From contig QANZ01037815.1 in the NCBI GenBank assembly GCA_003254925.1, positions 69,093 through 133,092 of the forward strand: a DNA stretch of 64,000 bases. The letters are read 5' to 3'. Positions within the stretch are counted from its first letter, which is position 1. Every line of letters starts with the position of its first letter. The notes beneath the pieces are model-generated. The model made no database searches and was not told the origin of the DNA. It worked only from the letters and a program-made list of their open reading frames with translations. The DNA comes from Chamaecrista fasciculata (Eukaryota > Streptophyta > Magnoliopsida > Fabales > Fabaceae). The position numbers and the translations under genes are program-made. Positions 1 to 9,642 of this stretch are shown here, piece after piece.

Positions 1-1
1 A

Positions 2-598
2 AAGGAGACGTCGCCGAAGAGTTTGTGGGACACGTTGGAGAGCAAGTTTGCGTCAAAAACGCTCACCAACCGATTGATGATGAAGATGGACTTGTATTCA
101 CTGAAGATGGAAGAGGGAGGTAATGTGATTGATCACATTAATAAAGTTAATGAGCTGGTATCTAGACTGTTGAATGCAGGGGAGACTATCAAGGATGAAG
201 AGCAAGCGTTGCTCCTGTTAGCTTCATTACCAAAATCCTTCAAGCCACTAGTGCAGTCAATGTTAGCAGGGAAGAGCACATTGAAATTAGATGAGGCAAT
301 GACGGCAATGAAGGAGAGTCAGAGGATGATGGGTGGTGAAGAGTCTTCCGGGGATAGTCATTTACTAGCTGCAGAGAATATTGAAAGAGAGAGGAAGAAG
401 AAGGGTGACCAACTTGAGAGAAGAACTCGGCCGAGAGACACAAGCACTGTTGAGTGCTATTATTGTGGGAAGTTGGGACACAAGCAGGTGAAATGCCCAG
501 AATTCAGGGAGAACATGCAGAACCTGAAGGAGAGGAGGGGCAAGGCAAAGATGGCTTCTTCTTCAAATGAAGTCAATGTTGCAGATGACTTCTTGTGA
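2..598 (+). CDS. Copia-type retrotransposon gag, 5'-partial
   Basis: Gag protein of an LTR retrotransposon, expected to form the particle that packages element RNA. The frame is open to the left window edge, so the N-terminus is missing; no true start codon is visible. What remains (about 198 residues) resembles the UBN2/gag-polypeptide region of Copia elements (motif SLWDTLESKF, then LLASLPKSF). A CCHC zinc knuckle follows near the C-terminus, spaced C-X2-C-X4-H-X4-C (CYYCGKLGHKQVKC). A TGA stops the frame shortly after the knuckle. Only about 98 bases later the 3' LTR begins, so protease, integrase and reverse transcriptase are absent. It is either a gag-only (TR-GAG-like) nonautonomous element or a deletion derivative. 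The family call is confident; whether it is functional cannot be seen. Confidence 0.8.
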   Translation, partial: KETSPKSLWDTLESKFASKTLTNRLMMKMDLYSLKMEEGGNVIDHINKVNELVSRLLNAGETIKDEEQALLLLASLPKSFKPLVQSMLAGKSTLKLDEAMTAMKESQRMMGGEESSGDSHLLAAENIERERKKKGDQLERRTRPRDTSTVECYYCGKLGHKQVKCPEFRENMQNLKERRGKAKMASSSNEVNVADDFL

Positions 599-682
599 TC
601 GCTCCAGAAGTGGAGGAGATCAGAAAGCTGAGAATGTAGAGAGGTCAGTTTTCTGATAGAATGAGATGATGTGGGACTTTGG

Positions 683-696
683 GTGAAGGGAGGATT
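683..696 (+). other. polypurine tract before 3' LTR
   Basis: A purine-rich run (GGTGAAGGGAGGA plus T's) lies directly before the TGTTGGG start of the LTR. This is where plus-strand DNA synthesis is primed in LTR retrotransposons. Its position fixes the LTR as the 3' copy of the element carrying the gag to the left. Confidence 0.6.
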
Positions 697-1044
697 TGTT
701 GGGATTTCTCCCAAGTCCCACATCGATGGGTACAAAACTTGAGAGGGGGAGGGGGCCTTATAAATAGAGAGTGGGGCTTCTATCTTTTTTTGTGTATCAC
801 TTCTACTAGCCTTTGAGTGTGAAAGGGTTTGGGTAGTTGTGAGAGAGAGTTTTCAATTTTTCCGTTCAAAAATTGTATTGAGGAGGGTTTGTAATTTTTC
901 CGTGCAAAAATTACAAATAGTGAATTTTGTCCCCGAGGGGGCCGTGAAGTAGGTCTTGAGGCACCGAACCACGTTAAAGATTTGTGTTCGTTTCTCCGTT
1001 TCCTCTTCCTTTATTTCTTGTGTGGGTTGCGCTTCCGCCCAACA
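697..1044 (+). repeat. 3' LTR of the gag element
   Basis: A 348-bp LTR beginning TGTTGGG and ending CCCAACA, giving the usual TG..CA ends with a short inverted repeat. It contains a TATA box (TATAAATA, 759-766) and, downstream, two short hairpins (854-875 and 891-914) with the same loop core. The 5' LTR would lie left of the window, so target duplication cannot be checked. A decayed relative sits at about 62818-63090. Confidence 0.75.
759..766 (+). promoter_or_regulatory. LTR TATA box
   Basis: TATAAATA within the LTR, about 60 bases after its left end, followed by a pyrimidine-rich stretch where transcription could begin. It marks the probable U3/R part of the LTR. Confidence 0.5.
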
Positions 1045-1062
1045 CAAAGTGTAATTTACCCT
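1045..1062 (-). repeat. relic of foldback MITE terminus
   Basis: Directly after the LTR the sequence reads CAAAGTGTAATTTACCC, which is the right terminus of the foldback family seen complete at 29001-29431 and in the array at 23.2-25.3 kb. This suggests the LTR element entered or recombined into an older member of that family. Short, so only moderately certain. Confidence 0.45.
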
Positions 1063-1190
1063 ACTTTATTTATACATGGTGAGTTATTAAATATATTATA
1101 ATTATAATTAATTAATTTTATTATTATTATTTATGGATTAATTATATTAATTATTTATTTATGAAGTTTGAGCTAAATAAATAATAAATA

Positions 1191-1370
1191 ATAGTGGTTG
1201 ATGAGCTACATCTTAGGTGAGAGGACCCAGGTTCGATCTCTAGAGTCGAAATTGTTGGGAGGGCACGACCGTTTCGTCTCTGTAGCCAAATAGGATTAGT
1301 CTTCGCTTAGACCGTTACACGGATAGACAGAGGAAACCCATGATATTACCTAAAAAAATAAATAAATAAA
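1191..1370 (+). repeat. tRNA-derived SINE
   Basis: A 5' head with an internal Pol III B-box (GGTTCGATCTC at about 1230) and a box-A-like stretch (GTGGTTGATGAGCTAC) is followed by a body with TTGTTGGGAGGGC and CGTTACACGGATAGACAG, then an A-rich tail of AAATAAATA repeats. The body matches, in the opposite orientation, the element at 62288-62477, so both belong to one SINE family. Flanks are A-rich and the target duplication is unclear. Confidence 0.65.
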
Positions 1371-1690
1371 TGTGCAGAAACTAGTCACTCCCTGGTTTCA
1401 TGTTCTCATGGGATCGAAATCTATATATGTTTTCTAAAAGTGGAAACTCATTTAATCATGTGGTATTCACGATATAATTGTATGGTAATTAAGTCAATAA
1501 ATAATTAATAAAATATAATATACATTTTTTTTATTTGATGTAGCGTTAAAATGCCTAATCCAATTCGTTAAACTGGGCGTGTGATTCGATAATAAAGATT
1601 TGTTATTAGTAATAACATGAGAGGAAGCCATGAAGTGTAGTAACCAGAATGGTTTACATTGGATATGGTCATTGGTAATATGTAAGAGGT
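1371..1690. other. AT-rich intergenic sequence
   Basis: No gene, RNA or clear repeat boundary recognised between the SINE tail and the first foldback element. Confidence 0.5.
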
Positions 1691-1691
1691 C

Positions 1692-2362
1692 AAAAACCTA
1701 TTTTGGTCTCTAATATTTACCAAAAGTTTCATTTTAGTCCTTAATGTTTCTTAAAAGTTTTATCATTAGTTTATAACTATTGAATATGACCATATCTCTC
1801 TCATTTCGAACTCGAGTACGATTAAATCAAAGCTACATGTTAAAACTAATGGATTCTTTCATTGTCTAGTTGGAGTCGTTGACAAACGAAGTCAAATTAA
1901 GCCTAAAAATAAGTCGCTTCTTTCTCTATCTAGTTGGACTATTGGCTAAATAATATTTCGAAAATGAGTTTGGTCAAAACATCAATATTAACTTTCTAAG
2001 TACTATTTGACCTCATTTGTCAATGGTGTCAACTATATAAAGAAAAAACTCGTCATGAGTAATTTGTATTGTAGCTATGATTTCGTTGTATTTGGACTTG
2101 AAACGAGAGAGATATGACCAAATTCATGAAACAAACGACCCACTTTCGAGCTAAATTTTATGTTCAATTTAATCTCATATGTCAATGACTCTAACTAAAC
2201 AAATAAAGAATTCATCAAATTTAACTCATAATTTTGATTTAAGCGCATTCAAGTTTGGAATGAGAAAAATATAACTATATTCAATAGTTATGAACTAATA
2301 ATAAAACTTTTAAGAAATAATAAGGACCAAAATTAAAAAAAAATATTAGAGATCAAAACAGA
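1692..2362. repeat. large foldback element, copy 1
   Basis: The left arm (1692-1833, carrying TTTTGGTCTCTAATATTTA and TTCTTAAAAGTTTTATCAT) recurs as an inverted copy at 2221-2362. Inner parts also pair, for example the segment around 1850-1890 with that around 2180-2230, so almost the whole unit can fold on itself with its centre near 2027. No coding sequence. The long imperfect inverted repeat and lack of a transposase fit a nonautonomous Mutator-like foldback element. A second copy follows head-to-tail. Confidence 0.6.
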
Positions 2363-2365
2363 ACT

Positions 2366-2985
2366 TTAATATTTTTTTTGTTCCGTTTTTATCCTTAATG
2401 TTTCTTAAAAGTTTTATCATTGGTTTCTAACTATTGAATATGATCATATCTTTCTCATTTTAAACTCGAATGCGATAAAATCAAAGCTACATGTTAAATT
2501 TGATAAATTTTTTCGTTGTATAGTTGGAGCCGTTGACAAGCGAGGTCAAATTAGACCTAAAAATAAGTCACTTCTTTCTCTATCTATAGATTGTTGGCCA
2601 AATAATATTTCAAAAATGAGTTTGGTCAAAACACTAATATTAACTTTCGGAGTACTATTTGACCTAATTTGTTAATGGTGTCAACTAGATAAAGAAAGAA
2701 TTTGTCATGAGTAACTTGTAGCTCTGATTTTATTGTATTTGGACTTGAAATGAAAAAGATATGAATGAATTCATGAAACAAATGACTCATTTTCGAGCTT
2801 AATTTTATGTCCAACTTAACCTCATTTGTCAATGACTCATTAAATTTAACTCATAATTTGATTTAATTATATTTAGGTTTGGAACAAAAGAAATATAATC
2901 ATATATGAATTAATAATAAAACTTTTAAGAAATAAATAAAAAAAATATATTAAAGATCAACACAAAACTTTAGATAGATAAATAT
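2366..2985. repeat. large foldback element, copy 2
   Basis: A tandem, somewhat decayed repeat of the preceding unit. It begins with the same TCCTTAATGTTTCTTAAAAG and CTATTGAATATGA motifs and ends with the inverted AATAATAAAACTTTTAAG. The centre of symmetry is near 2670. Divergence between the copies (scattered substitutions and small gaps) suggests an old duplication. Confidence 0.55.
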
Positions 2986-3450
2986 ATATTAGAAACCAAA
3001 ATAAATTTTTAAGGTATGTAAAATTTAATTTTGAAGAGATAAATGAATAAGGTGATGGGACAAGAGGATGCTGGAACTTTTGTGGAAGAAAGGGAAGGTG
3101 TGAGGTGTCCCAAGAAGGTAAATGCCACGGGTGTGCTATAGAGTGAGTGTAGAGGGAAGCACAAGACAAGTGTAAAAAAGCTTTATCCTTTGTTGGTGTT
3201 GGTGTTGGTGTCGGTAAGAGTTATCTTTAATTAGGTTAAGCTAAAAGCACGAAAGGCCTGATCTGGCTAAAGAGATAAAGTCGGTGGCGGGTAAGGGGGG
3301 ATGAGGACTGAGGTGTGTGTCTCCTTGTGATCAAATCAAATAATCTCAATGAATGAAGGAATTTGGGTATTTTTGGTTAGGTGGTATGAGTTATGAACAG
3401 ACAGCAATGTTGAGTTGATAAATGAAAAGGATGAGTGGGACATTTTTCGG
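2986..3450. other. intergenic, upstream of dehydrin
   Basis: Includes a short GTTGGT triplet-rich minisatellite at about 3191-3212. Otherwise nothing recognisable before the dehydrin promoter. Confidence 0.4.
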
Positions 3451-3452
3451 CA

Positions 3453-3486
3453 ACACGTGGCAGCAGGTAGAATGCCACGCCACGTG
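3453..3486 (+). promoter_or_regulatory. ABRE/G-box cluster of dehydrin promoter
   Basis: Two ACGTG cores lie close together: ACACGTGGC at 3453-3461 and GCCACGCCACGTGTT at 3474-3488, with the palindromic CACGTG at 3481-3486. A further ACACGTAC is at 3527-3534. ACGTG elements of this kind bind ABF/AREB bZIP factors in ABA-responsive genes (established). They sit roughly 260-300 bases before the dehydrin start codon, on the proper side of its TATA box. Confidence 0.65.
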
Positions 3487-3613
3487 TTACAAAGTACAAG
3501 TGTTACGTTGTCCATCTCCACCATGTACACGTACGATGAATTCCTAGCTAGCTCGATGCAAATAATATAATATTGAAATGAATAGTAGTGAGGTTAGGTG
3601 GTTGTGGTGGTGT

Positions 3614-3624
3614 TATATAAATAG
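3614..3624 (+). promoter_or_regulatory. dehydrin TATA box
   Basis: TATATAAATAG, about 135 bases before the ATG, in a good position for a core promoter. Transcription would start about 30 bases downstream, near 3650, giving a leader of about 100 bases. Confidence 0.6.
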
Positions 3625-3748
3625 GGGGAGGGGGCAGGCAAATATGTAGTAACAGAGCAGGAAAGATTTAGAGAAGTTAGTGAAGGTGATCGTGGAGAAT
3701 TGAAGATCGATAGAAGTAATTAATATAATTAAAGAAAGAAAAAGAAAG

Positions 3749-4192
3749 ATGGCACAGTACGGAGATGGAAGAAGGAGGGAGGGGTATGGAAATGAGGGAA
3801 TAGAGCAAAGAGACGAGTACGGGAACCCAGTTCATAATCATCCAACTCCAACCAGTGGGTACGGAACCAATTACCCTGCTGGTGCTACGGCTACTAATTA
3901 TGGAGCTGCTGGAACTGGTGGTGCAGGAGCAGGCACTACTATGACTGGTGGTGGCACCACTGGTCACGGGCTCCACAGGTCAGGAAGCTCTAGCTCAAGC
4001 TCGGAGGATGAAGTAGACGAGAATGGGGTGCGAAGGAAGAAGGGCATCAAAGACAAGATCAAACAAAAGCTTCCAGGAACTCATCATCATCAATCTCAAC
4101 CTCAACCTACTGCTGCACCCTACGCCGGACCCCATCACCAAAACAAGGGAATCATCGACAAGATCAAGGATAAGCTTCCCGGTTCCCATTAA
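3749..4192 (+). CDS. YSK2-type dehydrin (RAB18-like)
   Basis: A late-embryogenesis-abundant group 2 protein, 147 aa: a hydrophilic, disordered protectant of membranes and proteins in cytosol and nucleus during drought, cold or seed desiccation. Visible segments in order are: Y-segment DEYGNP (22-27); a Gly/Thr-rich phi region; S-segment [14 protein letters not shown] (75-88), a phosphorylation tract; K-segment 1 [14 protein letters not shown] (97-110); a His/Gln-rich linker; K-segment 2 [14 protein letters not shown] (132-145). The frame is one uninterrupted exon, although S-segment dehydrins usually carry an intron inside the S-segment. Upstream ACGTG boxes and a TATA box predict ABA and dehydration induction. 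The start is the first ATG after an A/G-rich leader. Identity as a dehydrin is certain; the one-to-one relation to Arabidopsis RAB18 is inferred. Confidence 0.95.
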   Translation: MAQYGDGRRREGYGNEGIEQRDEYGNPVHNHPTPTSGYGTNYPAGATATNYGAAGTGGAGAGTTMTGGGTTGHGLHRSGSSSSSSEDEVDENGVRRKKGIKDKIKQKLPGTHHHQSQPQPTAAPYAGPHHQNKGIIDKIKDKLPGSH

Positions 4193-6856
4193 TTAATATA
4201 CATGCATATCATGCATCCACATCCCATCCCATCCAGGCATATCCATCATATAATAATAATATATATACCCACATACACACATATATATTACTACACATTA
4301 CTATCTACTCCTTGTCTCCTTTTTTTATTTTTCCTGTCAAAATAAAGGGCCGCCCAACACACACATACATATATAGCTTCTATATACAGCTATCCAGGCT
4401 TGCCCGCTTTCTATGTCGTCTTTTCTAAATCCACTTCCACTTGTATGCTTTACTTCCCTTTTTAATTTTTATGCCTTTCCTACCTCTCCTTACTTATTAT
4501 ATGCATCCTCAACATATATACCATACCATCTTGTACGCCTTTTAAATTTGTGTTTCATCTCATATAATCATATATCATATTCATTATATACGCGGTGTAG
4601 GCCTGAATAAAACATACCGTTGCTTACTTTTTCCTTCACCAACAACCTTTGATCCCCGAGGCCATATTGGGCCCTATAAAAAATAAAAGCCCATAAGGGA
4701 CCCAAGACTAAAATTGGTAAACTAAAGGATCATCACACACTTTTAATCCTGTGCAATTGCGATTTTTGTACAACCCCAACACGCGAAATCATCACATAAT
4801 CCAAACGCATTCGTTTGCAACTTTGCATTTATCGGATCGGTAGCATGTCGGTCAACAAGTTGATATTATATTATTCACCCTACTTCACTAAAACTAGAAT
4901 ATAAAATATAATGTATAAATTCTTTTTAAAAAATATCAGACATAAGAATTGTATTAAATGTTTTGTTTTCATTTAAAATTTAATAATAACGATATAAAAA
5001 ATCGTATGAATCTCATCTAAATAATAATTGTAAATATATATAATTGATATTGATGCAATCGTAGCAAGTAGCGGCTCAAAAATTGGTACTTGTGGCACAA
5101 ATTAAATTAAATAATATAAAATTCGAATGTCTTGCATGGGCTGGTTGGTGGTAATTGGGATTTGGTCATCTCTTTTTGGTATTTTTATAATCGATATGAT
5201 TAAATGGGATATGGGGATATGATATCATATTTAGAGGAAAATGCAAAAGAAGAGGGAGGTTTTGGTAAATTATAGGAGGATTGAATTTGGCTGATGGACG
5301 AGATTCCCACGAGTTATGAACCCCAACTGCCTTACCGGTTCGCACCAACAACTTGAGGCCCTCCTCTCTCCTCACTCATATTCTCCTTACTCTCTCACAC
5401 TCACACATTCCATACCACAAAAACTAATTCCCCCCACTCCCACAAAATGCCCTTCCCCTTTATTTTATTACTTTCCATAATACCCTTCTCATTTTCTCTT
5501 CAATATCAAAATCCATATGTTGCCTATTACTTCTTTTTCTTTATGCTTCACTAATTCCCCAATTTTTAATTTCGACCTCTGGAAAGCATGTACAACAAGA
5601 TTGATATACAATTATATTGTTCATTGTCATCAAAATTTTTATTCAGAAATTAAGAATATGTCGATGAAACAAAATTAAGTGTTACTTTTTGAAATACCAA
5701 CTTAATAATAAAACGTAAGTGATTTTCTAATTAAACACACATATATAAAGTAGAAGATTAGAAATGAAAAAGGCATAGGCATTGAATTTAGCTTAGCTTA
5801 GCTTCCAAGTTCCCACATCATTGGTTGATTAAGTGTAATTGTGTATCACGTTAGGGTATTGGTCAAGTGAGTTTTCAAATATTAAAAATTATCTTTTAAA
5901 TAAATTTTCTTTGATTTTAAGATATGAAATACTCTATTAACCAATAAAAAAATTTTAAAATGTACCTTGCTAAATGTTAAATAAATCCAGATAACTATTA
6001 AAGTTCATTCATCATTCCATACGTTCCTCGCATTGCACGAAACTAAAAACCACAGAGACGTACGGCCTTCGTCATCTTTCATCACATATTTTCAAGTCAA
6101 TCTGTTCATTACTCCTCGTTACTCCTTAGTCCTTCCCATTCATATAATTTGGCTAACACAGATTTCAAGAATGAAAAACAGAGTGGCTCTCAAGTTTCAA
6201 TTTATTTTTAGCATTTATAAATAAAAAAAACTGACATTGCTTAAGATAGCAAGATACTCTCCTTGTTATTACCGTCAATTGGATACAAAGTTTACAATTC
6301 AGCATCCAAAATTGTGTTGTCTTCTCTTTAAAATTTATAAATAATCAAGTGTTGTCTAAACAAAGAAACGAGTTTTAAAGGTTTGAAAATGATGAGCTGT
6401 TACTTGTGCAAATTTTAGAGTATGATTTATGATGGGGTGTTATTTTTCCCTTCAAAGTCAAAGAAAGAGAGGCGACTATTTGAAGTAATCTAAAAAGAAA
6501 AAGTTGGAGTAATATCGTAAATAAAGGAAAAGTTAAGGTGAAGGATGAGAGGAGAGAAAAATCCGAAAACCTAAATATTCTCACACTTGGGTTGGCTGCC
6601 TAAGCGGGTTTGTATTTGTAATTGTAATAGTTGGTTTGGGGTTGGCGGAGGAGGGGAGAGAGAGAATTGGATCGGAATCGGATCACCCTATATTATATTG
6701 CACTGTAGTAACTGTAGAAGCGTATTCTTCACCGAATTCAATTGTATAAACGCGCAATTAGCTTGTTACTACTCTCTCTCTCCCTCAGCCTCAGCCTCAG
6801 CCGCTATCCTCCTTCTCTCTCCCTCGTTTTCGTCGCTTCCCTTTTCTTTTTCTGCA
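4193..6856. other. dehydrin 3' UTR and intergenic region
   Basis: 4193-4330 is probably the dehydrin 3' UTR (TA-rich, with ATGCAT repeats and simple TA/CA repeats). From there to about 6500 I see AT-rich sequence with no convincing coding frame. The last few hundred bases hold the leader of the carrier gene, with a CT-rich tract (about 6770-6835) and a CCTCAG triplication near 6785. No typical TATA box is obvious. Confidence 0.5.
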
Positions 6857-9642
6857 ATGGGAGACGAGAAGAAGGCGAAGCCAGCTGGTGTATGGCCTAC
6901 TGTCAAACCTTTCGTCAATGGCGGAGCCTCTGGTATGCTCGCCACCTGTGTTATTCAACCCATCGACATGATTAAGGTACCCCCCATGCTTCCTTCATTA
7001 GGTCTTTTCTTTTCTTTCCACTCTCTATCCGATTCAGATCTGTCTTTACTCTTGGATCTCTTCATGCTCTTCTTTCTTCTTGAGCTAATTAATTTTTCTT
7101 GATTTTTCCTATAGGTCAGGATTCAACTCGGTCAAGGATCCGCTGCTCAGGTGACATCAACCATGCTCAAGAATGAGGGTGTTGGCGCATTCTATAAGGT
7201 CTGATACTCTACATTTTCATCACTTTTGATTTTTTCCAATATGTCCTTATCGCTGGATTTATAAATTCTTCCCATGGTTTTTGAAACTGCTTCATCGCTG
7301 ATGGATCCTTGCGTGAGTTTCACTAGATTGTGTTGGGGATCTAGTTATTGAAGCTCTATATGACGGATTCCATTTTTTGATCGACGTCAGCCTTCGTCTA
7401 AAGTCCCTAGTATAAATAAAATGCTTATGTTTTATATCCTACTTGTATACAGGGCTGTGTTCTCTGGGATTATCTGTCCCATAGCCTAAGTGCTTTGTCT
7501 CTGCAGTTTCTTTTTAAACCTAGACATTTAAGCAGAAATTATTCATTTATCTTTAACTCAGGTATACGGATACTGGTCTCTAACCTAAATTTCTTTATAA
7601 TAGGGTCTATCGGCAGGATTACTCAGACAAGCTACCTATACCACTGCTCGACTTGGATCATTTAAGTGAGTATTTTGTTATCGCAATCATACGTCTGAAT
7701 CCGACAGATAGGAGAAAATTGCGTTATTATATGCTTCCACACCGTTGTTCTGCAATGAGTAGTTTCTATGACTAAAAGGCACATTGTTGTTTATAATTTA
7801 AGACCTTTATCGTCACTCTACATTGCTTAGTCTTATGCCCATAATCCTCAATTCTTCTCGGGATAAGTGATCCTGGGAGTTGTGACACCATCTGTATTCT
7901 GTATATTATCTCGTATCTCCTTGGAGTTCTGTTATCATCAGCTTCTGACTTAATTTCACTTTCCTTGGAGTTCTGTTATCATCAGCTTCTGACATTTCAC
8001 TTTTTTGTAGAATGTTGACTAACAAAGCAATTGAGGCTAATGATGGGAAGCCACTGCCACTGTATCAGAAAGCTCTTTGTGGGCTGACTGCTGGTGCTAT
8101 TGGTGCAACTGTTGGCAGTCCAGCTGATTTGGCCCTTATACGTATGCAGGCTGATGCAACTTTACCTGCTGCTCAGCGCCGACACTACAAAAATGCTTTC
8201 CATGCACTGTATCGTATTGTTGCTGATGAAGGGGTTTTGGCACTTTGGAAGGGTGCTGGCCCTACTGTAGTAAGAGCCATGGCATTGAACATGGGAATGC
8301 TTGCCTCTTACGATCAAAGTGTTGAGTTTTTCAAGGATTCCATGGGTTTCGGTGAAGTTTCTACTGTGCTAGGTAAATAACTATTTTGCAATAGTTGGAT
8401 TATCTTGAAGTTTGAAGCTTTTGTCTGTGGCATTGCTTACTGCTATGATAGGTTAATCGAACTCAACTCTGCATCTCAAAATGATACTAACATTCTATCA
8501 TGAAAATCAAATGTCTGAGGGAGAATACTTACCTGTGATTAACTCTTGATCATGGGCTGATATTTCATCCATAGTTACTTGGAATGCAATATAGTTTTTG
8601 AATTATGATGTGGTACAGCTACAGGGTTTGAGCTATACCACTTTAGCAAATATGCAGTACGTGTAGTTGCTTAGTTGATATTATGTGTTGTTGAATATTA
8701 TGCTTGAAGTCTTGATATTATGTTTTGCTGAATATTACTAGTTGTGTGATTGCAAGATTTGATACTACGTGTTCATGGAGTTGAGCCTACTTTAAGTTCA
8801 TTAACCCTGCTATGCAATATTTTGTGTTCATGGACCCTTGTGTACCCAAGGGACACTGCACACAGCACCTTTTGCCAGTTGCTCGGTTTCCCATTGGTGC
8901 TGTGTGCTATTTTATTTAGAAAATTAGATACAGTGCTAAAATTTTATTATCTGCCTTACTAGATGAATTTCTAAAACAAATTGGGCGTTTTAGTTTTTGC
9001 CCTGGTTTGCTATTATGTTATTATTAATAGGATTTGATTCTATATACCTTCTTACTTGGTGTTCTCTGTTATCGGTGTCTTATTTTCATCTAAATAAACA
9101 CAAGTGATATGCTCTCAACTGTTTTTTTTTTGGGTTGGTTGGCAGTTAGACCAACGGACCAGTATTGTCGGGTCACAGTCAATTTATAATGCCATAGATC
9201 TTTACCACTCACACTCCTCCTTATTTTAGGTGCAAGTGCCGTTTCTGGATTTTTCGCCTCAGCATGCAGTTTGCCATTTGACTACGTCAAGACGCAGATC
9301 CAGAAAATGCAACCCGATGCTGAGGGAAAATATCCCTACACTGGCTCCCTTGATTGTGCTCTTAAAACCTTCAAATCAGGAGGACCCTTCAAATTTTACA
9401 CTGGATTCCCTGTGTATTGTGTCAGAATTGCTCCTCATGTCATGGTATTACTATTCTCTCCGGGCATACTTAATTCTTCTATGATTATTTTATCTTTTTT
9501 GTTTTAAAAAAAAAACTTTTTCAGGGAGTCCATGCATTCAAAGTTTCAGTGTTTATCGTCTAATATTTTACGTCTGCTTCTTCAGATGACATGGATTTTC
9601 CTCGACCAGATTACAAAGTTCCAGAAATCCGCTGGGTTGTAG
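6857..9642 (+). CDS. DTC: mitochondrial dicarboxylate/tricarboxylate carrier
   Basis: Inner-membrane carrier exchanging 2-oxoglutarate, malate, citrate and related acids between matrix and cytosol. Six exons: 6857-6976, 7115-7198, 7604-7665, 8011-8372, 9230-9444 and 9586-9642, all GT-AG. They join into 299 aa; the Arabidopsis protein is about 298. The three mitochondrial-carrier signatures PX[DE]XX[KR] are present: PIDMIK (35-40), PADLALIR (126-133) and PFDYVK (225-230), each opening a two-helix repeat, so six membrane helices are expected. The C-terminus MTWIFLDQITKFQK is typical of plant DTC. The ATG at 6857 (MGDEKK) is chosen because carriers of this family begin there. The 5' leader happens to stay open in the same frame back to 6587, but that stretch looks like non-coding leader. 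The gene is convergent with the EF-P gene. Confidence 0.95.

Noticed and set aside
6587-6856. In-frame N-terminal extension of the DTC carrier
   Set aside because: The 5' leader happens to lack stops in this frame, but it is CT-rich and repetitive. The family starts at MGDEKK-like sequence and total length matches without it.
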